This document shows, piece by piece, positions 1 through 10,245 of a stretch of DNA of 33,490 bases. Below the pieces are notes generated by a model that was given only the letters and a program-made list of their open reading frames with translations, searched no databases and was not told the DNA's origin. Position 1 is the first letter of the stretch. Each line of letters begins with the position of its first letter. The DNA comes from an uncultured Stenotrophomonas sp. GTDB lineage: Bacteria > Pseudomonadota > Gammaproteobacteria > Xanthomonadales > Xanthomonadaceae. The stretch covers positions 1 to 33,490 of the forward strand of contig NZ_CAMFIA010000032.1 of the NCBI RefSeq assembly GCF_945952405.1, in the 5' to 3' direction. The position numbers were made by a program, and so were the translations under genes.

Positions 1-29
1 CGGCGCGGGGATAAGGAGACATGCGCGGA

Positions 30-62
30 CTGATTCACCATGGCGAAGCCACGGTGAATCAG
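30..62 (-). terminator. Stem-loop over the tdh stop codon
   Basis: A near-perfect hairpin: a 10-bp outer stem (30-39 with 53-62), one mismatch (40/52), then a 4-bp inner stem (41-44 with 48-51) and a GAA loop. It overlaps the tdh stop codon at 59-61. There is no T-tract on the minus strand, so it may be a 3'-end stabilising or attenuating structure rather than a classic terminator. The gene downstream of tdh lies outside the window. Confidence 0.4.
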
Positions 63-1081
63 TTCCAGCTGAGAACGACCTTGCCGGCCTTGCCTTCTTC
101 CATCAGGTCGAAGCCCTTCTGGAATTCATCGATCGACAGCTGGTGGGTCATCACCTTGCCGAGCGGGAAGCCGGACAGCACCAGCTGGGTCATCTTGTAC
201 CAGGTCTCGTACATCTTGCGCCCGTAGATGCCCTGCACGGTCAGGCCCTTGAAGATGATCTTGTCCCAGTCGCAGCCGGCGCCCTTGGGCATGATGCCGA
301 GCATGGCGATCTTGCCACCGTGGTACATGCAGTCGAGCATGTCGTTGAACGCACGCGGATTGCCGCTCATTTCCAGGCCCACGTCGAAGCCCTCCATGTG
401 CAGTTCCTTCATCACGTCCTTCAGCGACTGGTTGGCGACATTGACCACGCGGGTCGCGCCCATGTCGGCGGCCAGCTTCAGGCGGAAGTCGTTGACGTCG
501 GTCACCACCACGTTGCGCGCACCGATGTGCTTGCAGATGCCGGCGGCGATGATGCCGATCGGGCCGGCGCCGGTGATCAGCACGTCTTCGCCGATCACGT
601 CGAATTCCAGTGCGCAGTGCGCGGCATTGCCGTACGGGTCGAAGAATGCGGCCAGTTCCGATGGGATCTGGTCCGGGATCGGCCACAGGTTGCTGGCCGG
701 CATCACCATGTACTCGGCGAACGCGCCGTTGACGTTGACGCCGATGCCGACGGTGTTCGGGCACAGGTGCGGGCGGCCGCCACGGCAGTTGCGGCAATGG
801 CCGCAGACGATGTGGCCTTCGGCCGAGACGCGCTGGCCGATCTCATAGCCGGTCACCGCCGAGCCGAGCGCGGCGATGCGGCCGACGAACTCGTGGCCGA
901 TGGTCAGGCCCGGCTTGATGGTGCGCTGGCTCCACTCATCCCACAGGTAGATGTGCAGGTCGGTACCGCAGATCGCGGTCTTCTCGAGCTTGATCAGGAC
1001 CTCGTTCGGGCCCGGGGTCGGAACCGGAACCTCTTCCAGCCAGATGCCCTTGGCCGCTTCGCGCTTGACCAGGGCCTTCAT
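59..1081 (-). CDS. tdh: L-threonine 3-dehydrogenase
   Basis: Cytoplasmic zinc-dependent medium-chain dehydrogenase that oxidises L-threonine to 2-amino-3-ketobutyrate with NAD+. That product is normally cleaved by Kbl to glycine and acetyl-CoA. With the start used here (340 aa, beginning MKALVKRE) the protein aligns end to end with E. coli Tdh. Visible features are the catalytic zinc cysteine in AICGTD (Cys38), the GHEFVG motif, the four-cysteine structural zinc lobe [15 protein letters not shown], and the Rossmann glycine motif TGAGPIG. The frame also has in-frame ATGs 10 and 5 codons upstream (1111, 1096). None of the three has a clear Shine-Dalgarno. I prefer 1081 because it matches the family start and because a TATAAT at 1128-1133 would place the transcript start only about 10 nt from the 1111 codon. 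kbl is expected nearby but is not in the window. Confidence 0.96.
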   Translation of the reverse strand: MKALVKREAAKGIWLEEVPVPTPGPNEVLIKLEKTAICGTDLHIYLWDEWSQRTIKPGLTIGHEFVGRIAALGSAVTGYEIGQRVSAEGHIVCGHCRNCRGGRPHLCPNTVGIGVNVNGAFAEYMVMPASNLWPIPDQIPSELAAFFDPYGNAAHCALEFDVIGEDVLITGAGPIGIIAAGICKHIGARNVVVTDVNDFRLKLAADMGATRVVNVANQSLKDVMKELHMEGFDVGLEMSGNPRAFNDMLDCMYHGGKIAMLGIMPKGAGCDWDKIIFKGLTVQGIYGRKMYETWYKMTQLVLSGFPLGKVMTHQLSIDEFQKGFDLMEEGKAGKVVLSWN

Positions 1082-1127
1082 CGTTTGCTGCGCCATCGGG
1101 GTGGAACTCATCAGGGGGAAAGCGCGG

Positions 1128-1133
1128 ATTATA
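1128..1133 (-). promoter_or_regulatory. Candidate -10 box for tdh
   Basis: Exact TATAAT on the minus strand. It would start transcription near 1121, about 40 nt ahead of the preferred tdh start. No good -35 hexamer is visible at normal spacing, so this is tentative. Confidence 0.4.
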
Positions 1134-1228
1134 GGGTGCCGCGCGGATTTCCCATGTTGCGCTGCGGGTGCAGTGGCGGAACGAAAGGCGGGCGCCAGCG
1201 GGCGTTTCGAACGTATTGCAAACAGCAG

Positions 1229-1412
1229 CGCCCCCCAGGTTCGGGGGAGGGGGCGTGGTCACCCTGGCCGGGACACGCAAAAGCCCATCCATGGTGCTCG
1301 ATGGCGCCTTGCTCGTGCGCGCTGTCCTGCGCACACGGCGCCAACGGTCCCGTCCAGGGTGACCATGCCCGCGCTGGACCGCTTACGTGCGGGCGGCCGA
1401 CGTAAGCGTGGC
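1229..1412. other. Dense inverted-repeat block in the tdh/S46 gap
   Basis: Most of the 421-bp gap between tdh and the S46 peptidase is taken up by consecutive hairpins. The first pairs CGCCCCC (1229-1235) with 1249-1255. The second is long: 12 bp (1256-1267 with 1354-1365), one mismatch, then 6 bp (1269-1274 with 1347-1352), enclosing a third stem (GGCGCC 1303-1308 with 1337-1342, then GTGCGC 1315-1320 with GCGCAC 1329-1334). The third is a perfect 9-bp stem (1380-1388 with 1400-1408). No ORF with plausible coding features fits here, and I do not recognise a known riboswitch, 6S or SRP RNA signature. It could be a structured RNA, a leader, or a small non-autonomous repeat with 19-nt terminal inverted repeats (1256-1365). 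I saw no target-site duplication. Confidence 0.5.
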
Positions 1413-1468
1413 AGGGCAGGAAGCACGGCCATGACTTCCGGGGTTCGGGCCGGGGACGGGCCGCGGGC

Positions 1469-1474
1469 TACAAT
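1469..1474 (+). promoter_or_regulatory. Candidate -10 box for the S46 peptidase
   Basis: TACAAT lies 28 bp before the ATG at 1503, giving a leader of about 20 nt. The -35 region is GC-rich and not recognisable, so the call rests on the -10 alone. An AGGGG at 1491-1495 could serve as the ribosome binding site. Confidence 0.4.
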
Positions 1475-1502
1475 CGAGGGTTCCACTACCAGGGGCCGCT
1501 CC

Positions 1503-3668
<2,166 letters not shown>

Positions 3669-3688
3669 GGCTCGCGGTTCCGGGTGGT

Positions 3689-3750
3689 CCATCCACGCAT
3701 GGCGTGGATCTACTGCCTGTACCGATGGTAGTGCCGGCCGCTGGCCGGCA
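3689..3750. repeat. Pair of GTAG-headed palindromes (SMAG-like), diverging
   Basis: Two short palindromes lie back to back after the S46 gene. The first, on the minus strand, has its GTAG head at 3710-3713 followed by a stem of the ATCCACGC/GCGTGGAT type. The second, on the plus strand, has its head at 3728-3731 followed by TGCCGGCC-GCT-GGCCGGCA. GTAG-headed stem-loops of this kind are the SMAG repeats known from S. maltophilia, a REP-like family. Confidence 0.75.
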
Positions 3751-3777
3751 ACCTCGACCCAATGGCCGGAAACGGCG

Positions 3778-3809
3778 AAACCCCGCGACGCAGGTCGCGG
3801 GGTTTTTTC
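3778..3809 (+). terminator. Rho-independent terminator
   Basis: CCCCGCGAC and GTCGCGGGG form a perfect 9-bp stem with a GCAG loop, followed by TTTTTT. It ends the transcript of the S46 peptidase and separates it from the histidine phosphatase. Confidence 0.88.
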
Positions 3810-3916
3810 ATGCCCGGCCCGGCCGGGTGCGCCGAACGGGTATCATCCCTGTTCCGCGTACTTCACAGGATGTGAACGAAACGCGGAAACCTCCTCCCCC
3901 AGGACCCCTTGCACGC

Positions 3917-4561
3917 ATGCGCATCCTGCTTGCCCGCCACGGCGAAACGCCGTGGAACGCCGAAGGCCGCTACCAGGGCCAGATCGACATTCCGCTTTCG
4001 CCGATCGGTGAAGCCCAGGCCCAGGCACTGGGTGCCCGCCTGGCCTCGGTGGACATCACCCGTGCTGTCGCCTCGCCGCTGTCGCGCGCGCAGCGCACCG
4101 CGCAGCTGGCGCTCGGCGCCGCCCGCGCCGACATGCTGCTGACCGAGCCGGAGCTCCAGGAAATCGCCCACGGCGAATGGGAAGGGCTGCTGGCCAGCGA
4201 GATCCATGAAAAGGATCCGTCGCGGTTGCAGGCCTGGCGCGAGGAGCCGGATACCGTGCTGATGCCCGGCGGCGAATCGCTGCGCCTGGTGCTGGAGCGC
4301 AGCTGGCGCGGCCTGGCCCGTGCCACCGAGGGCCTCGGCGAGCACGACACCCTGCTGGTGGTGGCCCATGACGCGGTCAACCGCGTGATCCTGTGCAAGG
4401 TGCTGGGCCTGCCGATCTCGCGCCTGTGGACCTTCCGCCAGGCGCCGACCACGCTCAACCTGCTGGAAGGCGCCGACCTGGACAGCCTGGAGGTGGTGCG
4501 CCTGAACGACTGCGCCCACCACACGCCGTTCTTCGGCGAAGCCAAGCACCGCGCCCTCTGA
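3917..4561 (+). CDS. Histidine phosphatase family protein (GpmB/CobC-like)
   Basis: A 214-aa member of the histidine phosphatase (phosphoglycerate-mutase-like) superfamily. The catalytic signature LLARHGETPWN is at residues 4-14, with the nucleophilic His in RHGE. The second conserved His is in VVAHDAVNR, and the conserved acidic site is in EIAHGEWEG. The substrate cannot be read from the sequence. Relatives include GpmB-type phosphatases and alpha-ribazole phosphatase CobC. The ATG at 3917 opens exactly at the domain; upstream sequence in this frame crosses the terminator and is not coding. The Shine-Dalgarno is weak (AGGA, about 13 nt upstream). The gene sits 41 bp before folC on the same strand and may be co-transcribed, but nothing here ties it to folate metabolism. 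Confidence 0.88.
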   Translation: MRILLARHGETPWNAEGRYQGQIDIPLSPIGEAQAQALGARLASVDITRAVASPLSRAQRTAQLALGAARADMLLTEPELQEIAHGEWEGLLASEIHEKDPSRLQAWREEPDTVLMPGGESLRLVLERSWRGLARATEGLGEHDTLLVVAHDAVNRVILCKVLGLPISRLWTFRQAPTTLNLLEGADLDSLEVVRLNDCAHHTPFFGEAKHRAL

Positions 4562-4602
4562 TCCATTCCCTCGCATCAACTGCTTCTGCTGGAACCGCTG
4601 CC

Positions 4603-5874
4603 GTGACGAACACCCCGACCACCCTGGCCGAATGGCTGGATTACATTGAACGCCAGCACCCGGCGAGCATCGACATGGGCCTGGAGCGCGTGCGCGCCGT
4701 GGCCACGGCGATGGGCCTGGGCGCGCCGGCCAAGCGCACCATCGTGGTCGGTGGCACCAACGGCAAGGGCTCCACCGTGGCCTTCATCGAGGCCATCGCG
4801 CGTGCCGCCGGCTGGAAGGTCGGCGCGTACACCTCGCCGCACCTGCAGCGCTACAACGAACGCGTGCGCATCGACGGCCAGGACGTGGACGATGCCGCGC
4901 TGGTCGCCGCGTTCAAGGTCATCGAAGCGGCGCGCGGCGACACCACGCTGACCTATTTCGAGTACGGCACGCTGGCCGCGCTGCAGCTGTTCGCCGACGC
5001 CGGGCTGGACCTGGCCGTGCTGGAAGTGGGCCTGGGCGGCCGCCTGGATGCGGTCAACATCATCGACGCCGACGTGGCCGTGATCACCACCGTGGACATC
5101 GACCATGCCGAGTGGCTGGGCGAGGACCGCGAAGCGATCGGCACCGAGAAGGCCGGCATCATCCGCGGCTGGAAGCCGGTGATCCTGGGCGAGACCGACC
5201 CGCCGTCGAGCGTGCTGCGTCGCGCCTACCTGGTCGGCGCCAACGCCATCCGCGGCGGCAGCGACTATTTCTACGAGCCGATCGATGCCCAGCGCTGGCG
5301 CTGGCGGGACGTCGGCCTGCGCATGGAACTGCCGGTGCCGGCACTGGCCGGCCCGATCCAGCTGGCCAATGCCGGTGCCGCCATCGCCGCGCTGCGTGCA
5401 CTCGACAAGCCGGTGCCGCGCGCTGCGTGGGCCGCCGGTATTGCCGCCGCGCGCATCCCGGGTCGCCTGCAGGCGTTCGAGCGTGACGGCGTGCAGGTCC
5501 GCGTCGATGTCGGCCACAACCCGCAGGCCGCCGGCCAGCTGGCGCGCGCGCTGAAGGCCGACGTGTCGGCCGGGCGTACGCGGGCCGTGTACGCCGCGTT
5601 GCAGGACAAGGACGCGGTGGGCGTGGTGGAGGCGCTGCAGGACGTGGTGGGCGAGTGGACCCTGGCCGGCCTGGACGGCCCGCGTGGACAGAGCGCCGAG
5701 CAGTTGCAGGCACGCCTGGCCGGTACCGCCGCTGCCGGCGCGCCGCTGGCCGGCAGTGTCCAACAGGCGCTGCAGCAGGTGCTGGCGCAGGCGGAGCGGG
5801 GTGACCGGGTGCTGGTGTTCGGCTCGTTCCATACCGCCGCTGCGGCCCTGCAATGGCTGCAGGGCGACGCCTGA
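4603..5874 (+). CDS. folC: Bifunctional folylpolyglutamate / dihydrofolate synthase
   Basis: ATP-dependent ligase that adds glutamate to dihydropteroate (making dihydrofolate) and polyglutamate tails to folates, in the cytoplasm. The 423-aa length is typical. The Mur-ligase-type P-loop GGTNGKGST is near residue 50, followed by the folate-binding loop TSPHLQRYNERVRI and the conserved LEVGLGGRLDAVN segment. The C-terminal Mur-ligase domain contains DVGHNPQA. The start is GTG at 4603, with GGA about 9 nt upstream. It opens the conserved folC-SPOR-cvpA-purF order. In E. coli accD lies directly upstream of folC; here a phosphatase gene takes that place. The 81-bp gap before the SPOR gene may carry a promoter. 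Confidence 0.96.
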   Translation: MTNTPTTLAEWLDYIERQHPASIDMGLERVRAVATAMGLGAPAKRTIVVGGTNGKGSTVAFIEAIARAAGWKVGAYTSPHLQRYNERVRIDGQDVDDAALVAAFKVIEAARGDTTLTYFEYGTLAALQLFADAGLDLAVLEVGLGGRLDAVNIIDADVAVITTVDIDHAEWLGEDREAIGTEKAGIIRGWKPVILGETDPPSSVLRRAYLVGANAIRGGSDYFYEPIDAQRWRWRDVGLRMELPVPALAGPIQLANAGAAIAALRALDKPVPRAAWAAGIAAARIPGRLQAFERDGVQVRVDVGHNPQAAGQLARALKADVSAGRTRAVYAALQDKDAVGVVEALQDVVGEWTLAGLDGPRGQSAEQLQARLAGTAAAGAPLAGSVQQALQQVLAQAERGDRVLVFGSFHTAAAALQWLQGDA

Positions 5875-5955
5875 TCCGCGTTCAGCCAACGCCGACGCCG
5901 GCCGGTCCGGCACCCGTATAATCGACGGCAATCTCCGGACAGTTGCCTGCCTCAC

Positions 5956-7011
5956 GTGGATACGCCCCTGAAACAGCGTCTGATTGGTGCCATCGTGCTG
6001 GTGGCACTGGCCGTGATTTTCCTGCCGATGCTGGTCAAGGGACCGGCACCGGACAGCGGTGTCGCCAATGTGCCGATCGCCGCGCCGGATGCACCGGCCG
6101 ATGGCCAGTTCGAAACCCGGGAGCTGCCGCTGGTCGCCCCGGCGGGTGGCGCCACCGGCCTGCAGAGCGGCCAGGCCAAGCCGCTGCAGGAGGCCGCCGC
6201 GCCGGCCACGCCGCCGACCGTGGACACCTCGCCAGCGGTTGCCGCCGGCAACTATGCGGTCACCTTCGGCGCCTATGGCAGCAAGGCCGATGCCGATGCG
6301 GTGATCGCTTACCTGAAGCGATCGCAGATGCCGGGCTTCGCTGAAACCACCACCATCAATGGTCGCCAGGCATGGCGCGTGCGCGTCGGGCCGTATGCCG
6401 ATCGTGCCCAGGCCGAGGCCGCCCGCCTGCAGGCGGTGAAGATCCGCGCCGATGTGAAGGCCGAAGTCATCACCCTGGATGCGGCAGCGGGCACGACTGC
6501 GCCGGTCGCCGCCACCCCGGCCCCGGCCGCGCCCGCTGCCAGCACCCCGGCGGCCGCCACTGCACCGTCGGCCAGCGGCAATCCGGTGCGCAGCGAAAGC
6601 CTGCCGCCGAGTACGCCGAGCGCCACTACCACGCCGGCCGCGAAGCCGGAGCCGCCGAAGCCGGTTGCCAAGCCCGAGCCTGCAAAGCCGGAAGCCAAGC
6701 CCGAACCGAAGCCGGAGGCGACCGCCAGCAAGCCGGCAACGGCTCCGGCGACGCCGGCCGCGCCCGCCGCCAGCGGCGTCGGCTTTGCCGTGCAGCTGGG
6801 TGCGTTCGGCCAGGCCAGTGACGCCGATGCCCTGCGCGACAAGGTCCGTGCCGCCGGTTTCAGTGCGTTCGTCGAGCAGGTGCGCACCGACAAGGGCACC
6901 CTGCATCGGGTCCGCGTCGGGCCGGTCGCCAACCGCGCCGATGCCGAGCAGCTGAAGGCGCAGGTCGCCGCCAAGGTCGGCGTGGCCGGCATGGTCCGAC
7001 CGCACCCATGA
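5956..7011 (+). CDS. SPOR-domain membrane protein (DedD position), two SPOR repeats
   Basis: Predicted inner-membrane protein of 351 aa: a short cytoplasmic N-terminus, one transmembrane helix (about residues 9-27), then a periplasmic part. SPOR domains bind denuded peptidoglycan at division sites. The position between folC and cvpA is that of E. coli dedD, a cell-division protein. Unusually, two SPOR-like units are present: about residues 96-172 (from NYAVTFGAYG) and 274-348 (from GVGFAVQLGA). They are joined by a linker of about 100 aa rich in Ala, Pro and Lys-Pro-Glu repeats. E. coli DedD has a single C-terminal SPOR domain. The start codon is GTG at 5956, with no strong Shine-Dalgarno. 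The first repeat is somewhat diverged, so a single functional SPOR plus a relic is possible. Confidence 0.88.
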   Translation: MDTPLKQRLIGAIVLVALAVIFLPMLVKGPAPDSGVANVPIAAPDAPADGQFETRELPLVAPAGGATGLQSGQAKPLQEAAAPATPPTVDTSPAVAAGNYAVTFGAYGSKADADAVIAYLKRSQMPGFAETTTINGRQAWRVRVGPYADRAQAEAARLQAVKIRADVKAEVITLDAAAGTTAPVAATPAPAAPAASTPAAATAPSASGNPVRSESLPPSTPSATTTPAAKPEPPKPVAKPEPAKPEAKPEPKPEATASKPATAPATPAAPAASGVGFAVQLGAFGQASDADALRDKVRAAGFSAFVEQVRTDKGTLHRVRVGPVANRADAEQLKAQVAAKVGVAGMVRPHP

Positions 7012-7057
7012 TCCCCGCGCAGCCCCGTTGCCAGCGCCGCCGAAGGAGCGGGGCGCC

Positions 7058-7837
7058 ATGATCGACGTGGTGCTGCTGATCGTGATCGCCGCCTCGACCC
7101 TGCTGGGGATGCTGCGCGGCTTCGTCGGAATCGTCATCGGCACCCTGTCGTGGCTGCTGGCCGCTTGGGCGGCCTTCGCCTTCGGCAATGACGCCGCCCA
7201 CTGGTGGGCGGCACCGGCCGCCCCGGGGGGCGAGCACTTCGTCGGCGGCTACCTGGGGGTCGGCATCGGCGTGATGATCGTGGTCGCGGTGATCGGCATG
7301 GTCATCAAGGCGCTGGTCCATCGCAGCATGCTGACCAGCCTGGACCGCCTGCTGGGCGGGGTGCTGGGCGCGGTGCGCGGCGGCCTGATCGCCGCCATCC
7401 TGGTGCTGCTGGCCGGCTTCACCCCGCTGACCGCCGAGCCCTCCTGGCAGCGCTCGGCGGTGCGCCCGCTGCTGAACCCGACCGTGGCCTGGATGAACAG
7501 CAAGCTGCCGCACTGGGAGGTTCCCGGCGCCGATCTGCTGCCCAAGGCCTTGCCGACCGACGCACTGTCCCCATCTGCATTGATGGAGTTGGGAAAGAAC
7601 GCTGGCGCCGGGTTGGGAAAGCCGGGCGCGGCAGGCGATAATGGCATCCTCAACCAGGTAGTGGCAGGCAGCGGATGGCTGCGGCCTGCGAAAGCGGAAC
7701 AGGGCGATTCCTACGATCCGGCCGAAGTGCGCCCGGATGCCCCTGCACTGCCGGACAGTATCGAGCCGGGCGATCCGGCCAATGTCGACCGCAGGCGCGG
7801 CGACCACCGCGGCCAGGTACGGCCACCTTCCTTGTAA
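7058..7837 (+). CDS. cvpA: CvpA family membrane protein
   Basis: Inner-membrane protein named for its need in colicin V production; its direct biochemical role is unsettled. The 259-aa product has four hydrophobic segments in the first 130 residues (about 3-20, 25-42, 67-90, 107-127). The family core is seen in LLGMLRGFVG and in the later GGVLGAVRGG. The C-terminal 130 residues are soluble, rich in Pro, Gly and charged residues, and longer than in E. coli CvpA (about 160 aa in total). The ATG at 7058 has a good AAGGAG (7043-7048). It lies 46 bp after the SPOR gene and 30 bp before purF, which fits co-transcription with the purine gene as in E. coli. Confidence 0.92.
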   Translation: MIDVVLLIVIAASTLLGMLRGFVGIVIGTLSWLLAAWAAFAFGNDAAHWWAAPAAPGGEHFVGGYLGVGIGVMIVVAVIGMVIKALVHRSMLTSLDRLLGGVLGAVRGGLIAAILVLLAGFTPLTAEPSWQRSAVRPLLNPTVAWMNSKLPHWEVPGADLLPKALPTDALSPSALMELGKNAGAGLGKPGAAGDNGILNQVVAGSGWLRPAKAEQGDSYDPAEVRPDAPALPDSIEPGDPANVDRRRGDHRGQVRPPSL

Positions 7838-7867
7838 CTGGGCACAGCCCAGCGGAGACCTCGCACC

Positions 7868-9334
7868 ATGTGTGGCATCGTCGGAATCGTCGGCAACCAG
7901 AACGTCGCCGGGCAGTTGTATGACGGCTTGACCGTCCTCCAGCACCGTGGCCAGGATGCGGCGGGCATCGCCACCGCCAGCGGCAGCCGCCTGCGCGTGC
8001 AGAAGGCCACCGGCCTGGTCCGCGACGTATTCGATGCGCGCACCATGTCCACCCTGGAAGGCAGCGTCGGCATCGCCCATGTGCGCTACCCGACCGCCGG
8101 TTCGGAAGGAATGGACGAGGCCCAGCCGTTCTACGTCAATTCGCCGTACGGCATCGCGCTGGCCCACAACGGCAACCTGATCAACACCGAGGCACTGCGC
8201 CAGCAGGTGTTCGAGCAGGACCGCCGCAACGTCAACACCGATTCGGACAGCGAAGTGCTGCTGAACGTGTTCGCTTTCGAACTGGACGCGCAGCGCCAGC
8301 TCAGCCCGGAAGCCGCCATCCGTGCGGTGGCCGGCGTGCACCGTCGCTGCAAGGGCGGCTATGCGGTGGTCAGCGTGGTGCTGGGCCTGGGCCTGGTCGC
8401 TTTCCGCGACCCGCATGGCATCCGCCCGCTGGTGCTGGGCAAGCGCAGCCACGCCGAAGGCGATGAGTACATCGTTGCGTCCGAGTCTGCCGCGCTGGAC
8501 GTGCTGGGCTTCCAGCGCGTGCGCGACGTGCAGCCGGGCGAAGCGCTGGTGATCACCGCGCGCGGCGAGCTGTTCTCGGAGATCTGTGCCGAGCCGGCCG
8601 AGCACACCCCGTGCATCTTCGAGTACGTGTACTTCGCGCGCCCGGATTCGATGATCGACAACGTTTCGGTGCACAAGGCGCGCATGCGCATGGGCATCAA
8701 GCTGGGCGAGAAGATCCTGCGCCTGCGCCCGGACCACGATATCGACACCATCATCCCGATCCCGGATACCTCGCGCGATGCCGCGCTGGAGATCTCCAAC
8801 GTGCTCGGGGTGAAGTACCGCGAAGGCTTCATCAAGAACCGCTACATCGGCCGCACCTTCATCATGCCGGGGCAGGGTGAGCGCGTGAAGTCGGTGCGCC
8901 GCAAGCTCAACCCGATCCACCTGGAGTTCCGCAACCGCGTGGTGCTGCTGGTGGATGACTCGATCGTGCGCGGTACCACCAGCCAGCAGATCGTGCAGAT
9001 GGCCCGTGATGCGGGCGCGCGCAAGGTGTACCTGGCCAGCGCAGCGCCGCCGGTGCGTTTCCCGAACATCTACGGCATCGACATGCCGGCCGCCGAAGAG
9101 CTGGTCGCGCACAACCGCACGGTGGAAGAGATCGAAGCCCACCTGGGCTGCGACTGGCTGATCTACCAGGACCTGGAAGACATGGAAGCGGCGGTGAGCG
9201 AGGGCAACCCGGCGCTGCGCAACTTCGATTCGTCCTGCTTCAACGGCCATTATCCGACCGGCATCGAGCCGGGCTACTTCGAACGCATCCAGCAGCTGCG
9301 TTCGGACGATGCCAAGCACAAGCGCCGCGCCTGA
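7868..9334 (+). CDS. purF: Amidophosphoribosyltransferase
   Basis: First committed enzyme of purine synthesis: it converts PRPP and glutamine to 5-phosphoribosylamine. The 488-aa protein begins MCGIVGIVG, so Cys2 becomes the N-terminal nucleophile of the Ntn glutaminase domain after Met removal. There is no propeptide, as in the E. coli type. The glutaminase half runs to about residue 235. The phosphoribosyltransferase half carries the PRPP loop [14 protein letters not shown] near residues 358-371. GGAG at 7854-7857 supports the ATG. A PurR operator might be expected upstream, but I could not identify one. Downstream, a DUF455 gene follows after 9 bp. Confidence 0.97.
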   Translation: MCGIVGIVGNQNVAGQLYDGLTVLQHRGQDAAGIATASGSRLRVQKATGLVRDVFDARTMSTLEGSVGIAHVRYPTAGSEGMDEAQPFYVNSPYGIALAHNGNLINTEALRQQVFEQDRRNVNTDSDSEVLLNVFAFELDAQRQLSPEAAIRAVAGVHRRCKGGYAVVSVVLGLGLVAFRDPHGIRPLVLGKRSHAEGDEYIVASESAALDVLGFQRVRDVQPGEALVITARGELFSEICAEPAEHTPCIFEYVYFARPDSMIDNVSVHKARMRMGIKLGEKILRLRPDHDIDTIIPIPDTSRDAALEISNVLGVKYREGFIKNRYIGRTFIMPGQGERVKSVRRKLNPIHLEFRNRVVLLVDDSIVRGTTSQQIVQMARDAGARKVYLASAAPPVRFPNIYGIDMPAAEELVAHNRTVEEIEAHLGCDWLIYQDLEDMEAAVSEGNPALRNFDSSCFNGHYPTGIEPGYFERIQQLRSDDAKHKRRA

Positions 9335-9343
9335 GGTCCAGGC

Positions 9344-10168
9344 GTGGTTGAAGTGCCCGACGTTGATGGCGACCTGCTGCGCGCAGCGCAGCAGTGCCTG
9401 GCCGAAGCCGATCCGCTGCGCAAGGTCGCGCTGACCCAGGCCTACGCCGCTGCGTTCCGGGCCGGTCGCCTGAAGGTGGCCGCCGATGCCGCAGCGCCGG
9501 AGCCGATCCGCATACCGGGCCGGCCGGCGCAGTTGCTGCTGGTGCATCCGCGCGAGGTTCCGCGGCGCGGGCTGGGGGGCGTGGAAGGGCGTGCCGCCTT
9601 CATCCACGCCATCGCGCATATCGAGCTCAATGCGATCGACCTGGCCTGGGATGCGGTGTACCGCTTCCGCGGCCTGCCGGCCGCGTTCCATGCCGACTGG
9701 GTCAGCTGTGCCGACGACGAATCACGGCATTTCATGCTGCTGCGCGAGCGCCTGCAGGTGCATGGCCATGACTACGCCGATTTCCCCGCGCACAACGGCT
9801 TGTGGGAAATGTGCGAAAAGACCGCGCATGATGGCCTGGCGCGCATGGCGCTGGTGCCGCGCGTACTGGAAGCGCGCGGCCTGGACGTGACCCCGGGCAT
9901 GATCACGAAGCTGCGCAATGTCGGCGATGCTGAAACCGCCGATGTGCTGGACGTGATCCTGCGCGAGGAAGTAGCGCATGTCGCGGCCGGTTCGCGCTGG
10001 TACCGCTGGTACTGCGACCGCGCCGGCGTGGAGCCGCGTGCACGTTTCAAGGAACTGCTGGTGGAATACGCCGGCGGCTACCTGCATGGTCCGTTCAACA
10101 TTGAAGCACGCCTGCTGGCCGGCTTCGACGCCGACGAACTGGCCAACCTGCTCGAGCAGGCCCGCTGA
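9344..10168 (+). CDS. DUF455 ferritin-like protein
   Basis: A 274-aa member of the DUF455 family, which adopts a ferritin-like four-helix fold; its function is not established. Likely di-iron ligands are visible: Glu94 in AHIELNAIDL, Glu126 and His129 in DDESRHF, and Glu208/Glu209 with His212 in REEVAHV. This is the E...ExxH...ExxH pattern of di-metal ferritin-like enzymes such as the tRNA hydroxylase MiaE, so oxygenase or oxidase chemistry is a reasonable guess. It starts at GTG 9344, and its ribosome binding site (GAGG) overlaps the purF stop, suggesting translational coupling. It ends 5 bp before a large palindrome. Membership in the purF operon may be only transcriptional. Confidence 0.88.
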   Translation: MVEVPDVDGDLLRAAQQCLAEADPLRKVALTQAYAAAFRAGRLKVAADAAAPEPIRIPGRPAQLLLVHPREVPRRGLGGVEGRAAFIHAIAHIELNAIDLAWDAVYRFRGLPAAFHADWVSCADDESRHFMLLRERLQVHGHDYADFPAHNGLWEMCEKTAHDGLARMALVPRVLEARGLDVTPGMITKLRNVGDAETADVLDVILREEVAHVAAGSRWYRWYCDRAGVEPRARFKELLVEYAGGYLHGPFNIEARLLAGFDADELANLLEQAR

Positions 10169-10173
10169 CCCCA

Positions 10174-10240
10174 AAAAAGGGGACGGAGGGGATTAAGTCG
10201 TTTGTGGCACAAACGACTTAATCCCCTCCGTCCCCTTTTT
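10174..10240. repeat. Perfect 67-bp palindrome acting as a bidirectional terminator
   Basis: Two 32-nt arms (10174-10205 and 10209-10240) are exact reverse complements around a GGC loop. The outer ends give A5 on the left and T5 on the right, so either strand yields a very stable stem with U-rich 3' end. It fits exactly between two convergent genes, 5 bp from each stop codon. Its length and perfection suggest a dispersed repeat element co-opted as a terminator. Confidence 0.88.
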
Positions 10241-10245
10241 CTGTG

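Noticed and set aside
21..227. 68-codon plus-strand frame with AAGGAG close to its ATG
   Set aside because: The ribosome site is only 2 nt from the ATG, the frame is antisense to tdh, and the peptide resembles no family.
1256..1365. 6S RNA or SRP (4.5S) RNA
   Set aside because: The length and bubble layout do not fit 6S, and the conserved SRP tetraloop region is absent.
951..1502. Long in-frame extension of the S46 peptidase upstream of its signal peptide
   Set aside because: It runs antisense to tdh and through the hairpin block; the signal peptide and -10 box support the start at 1503.
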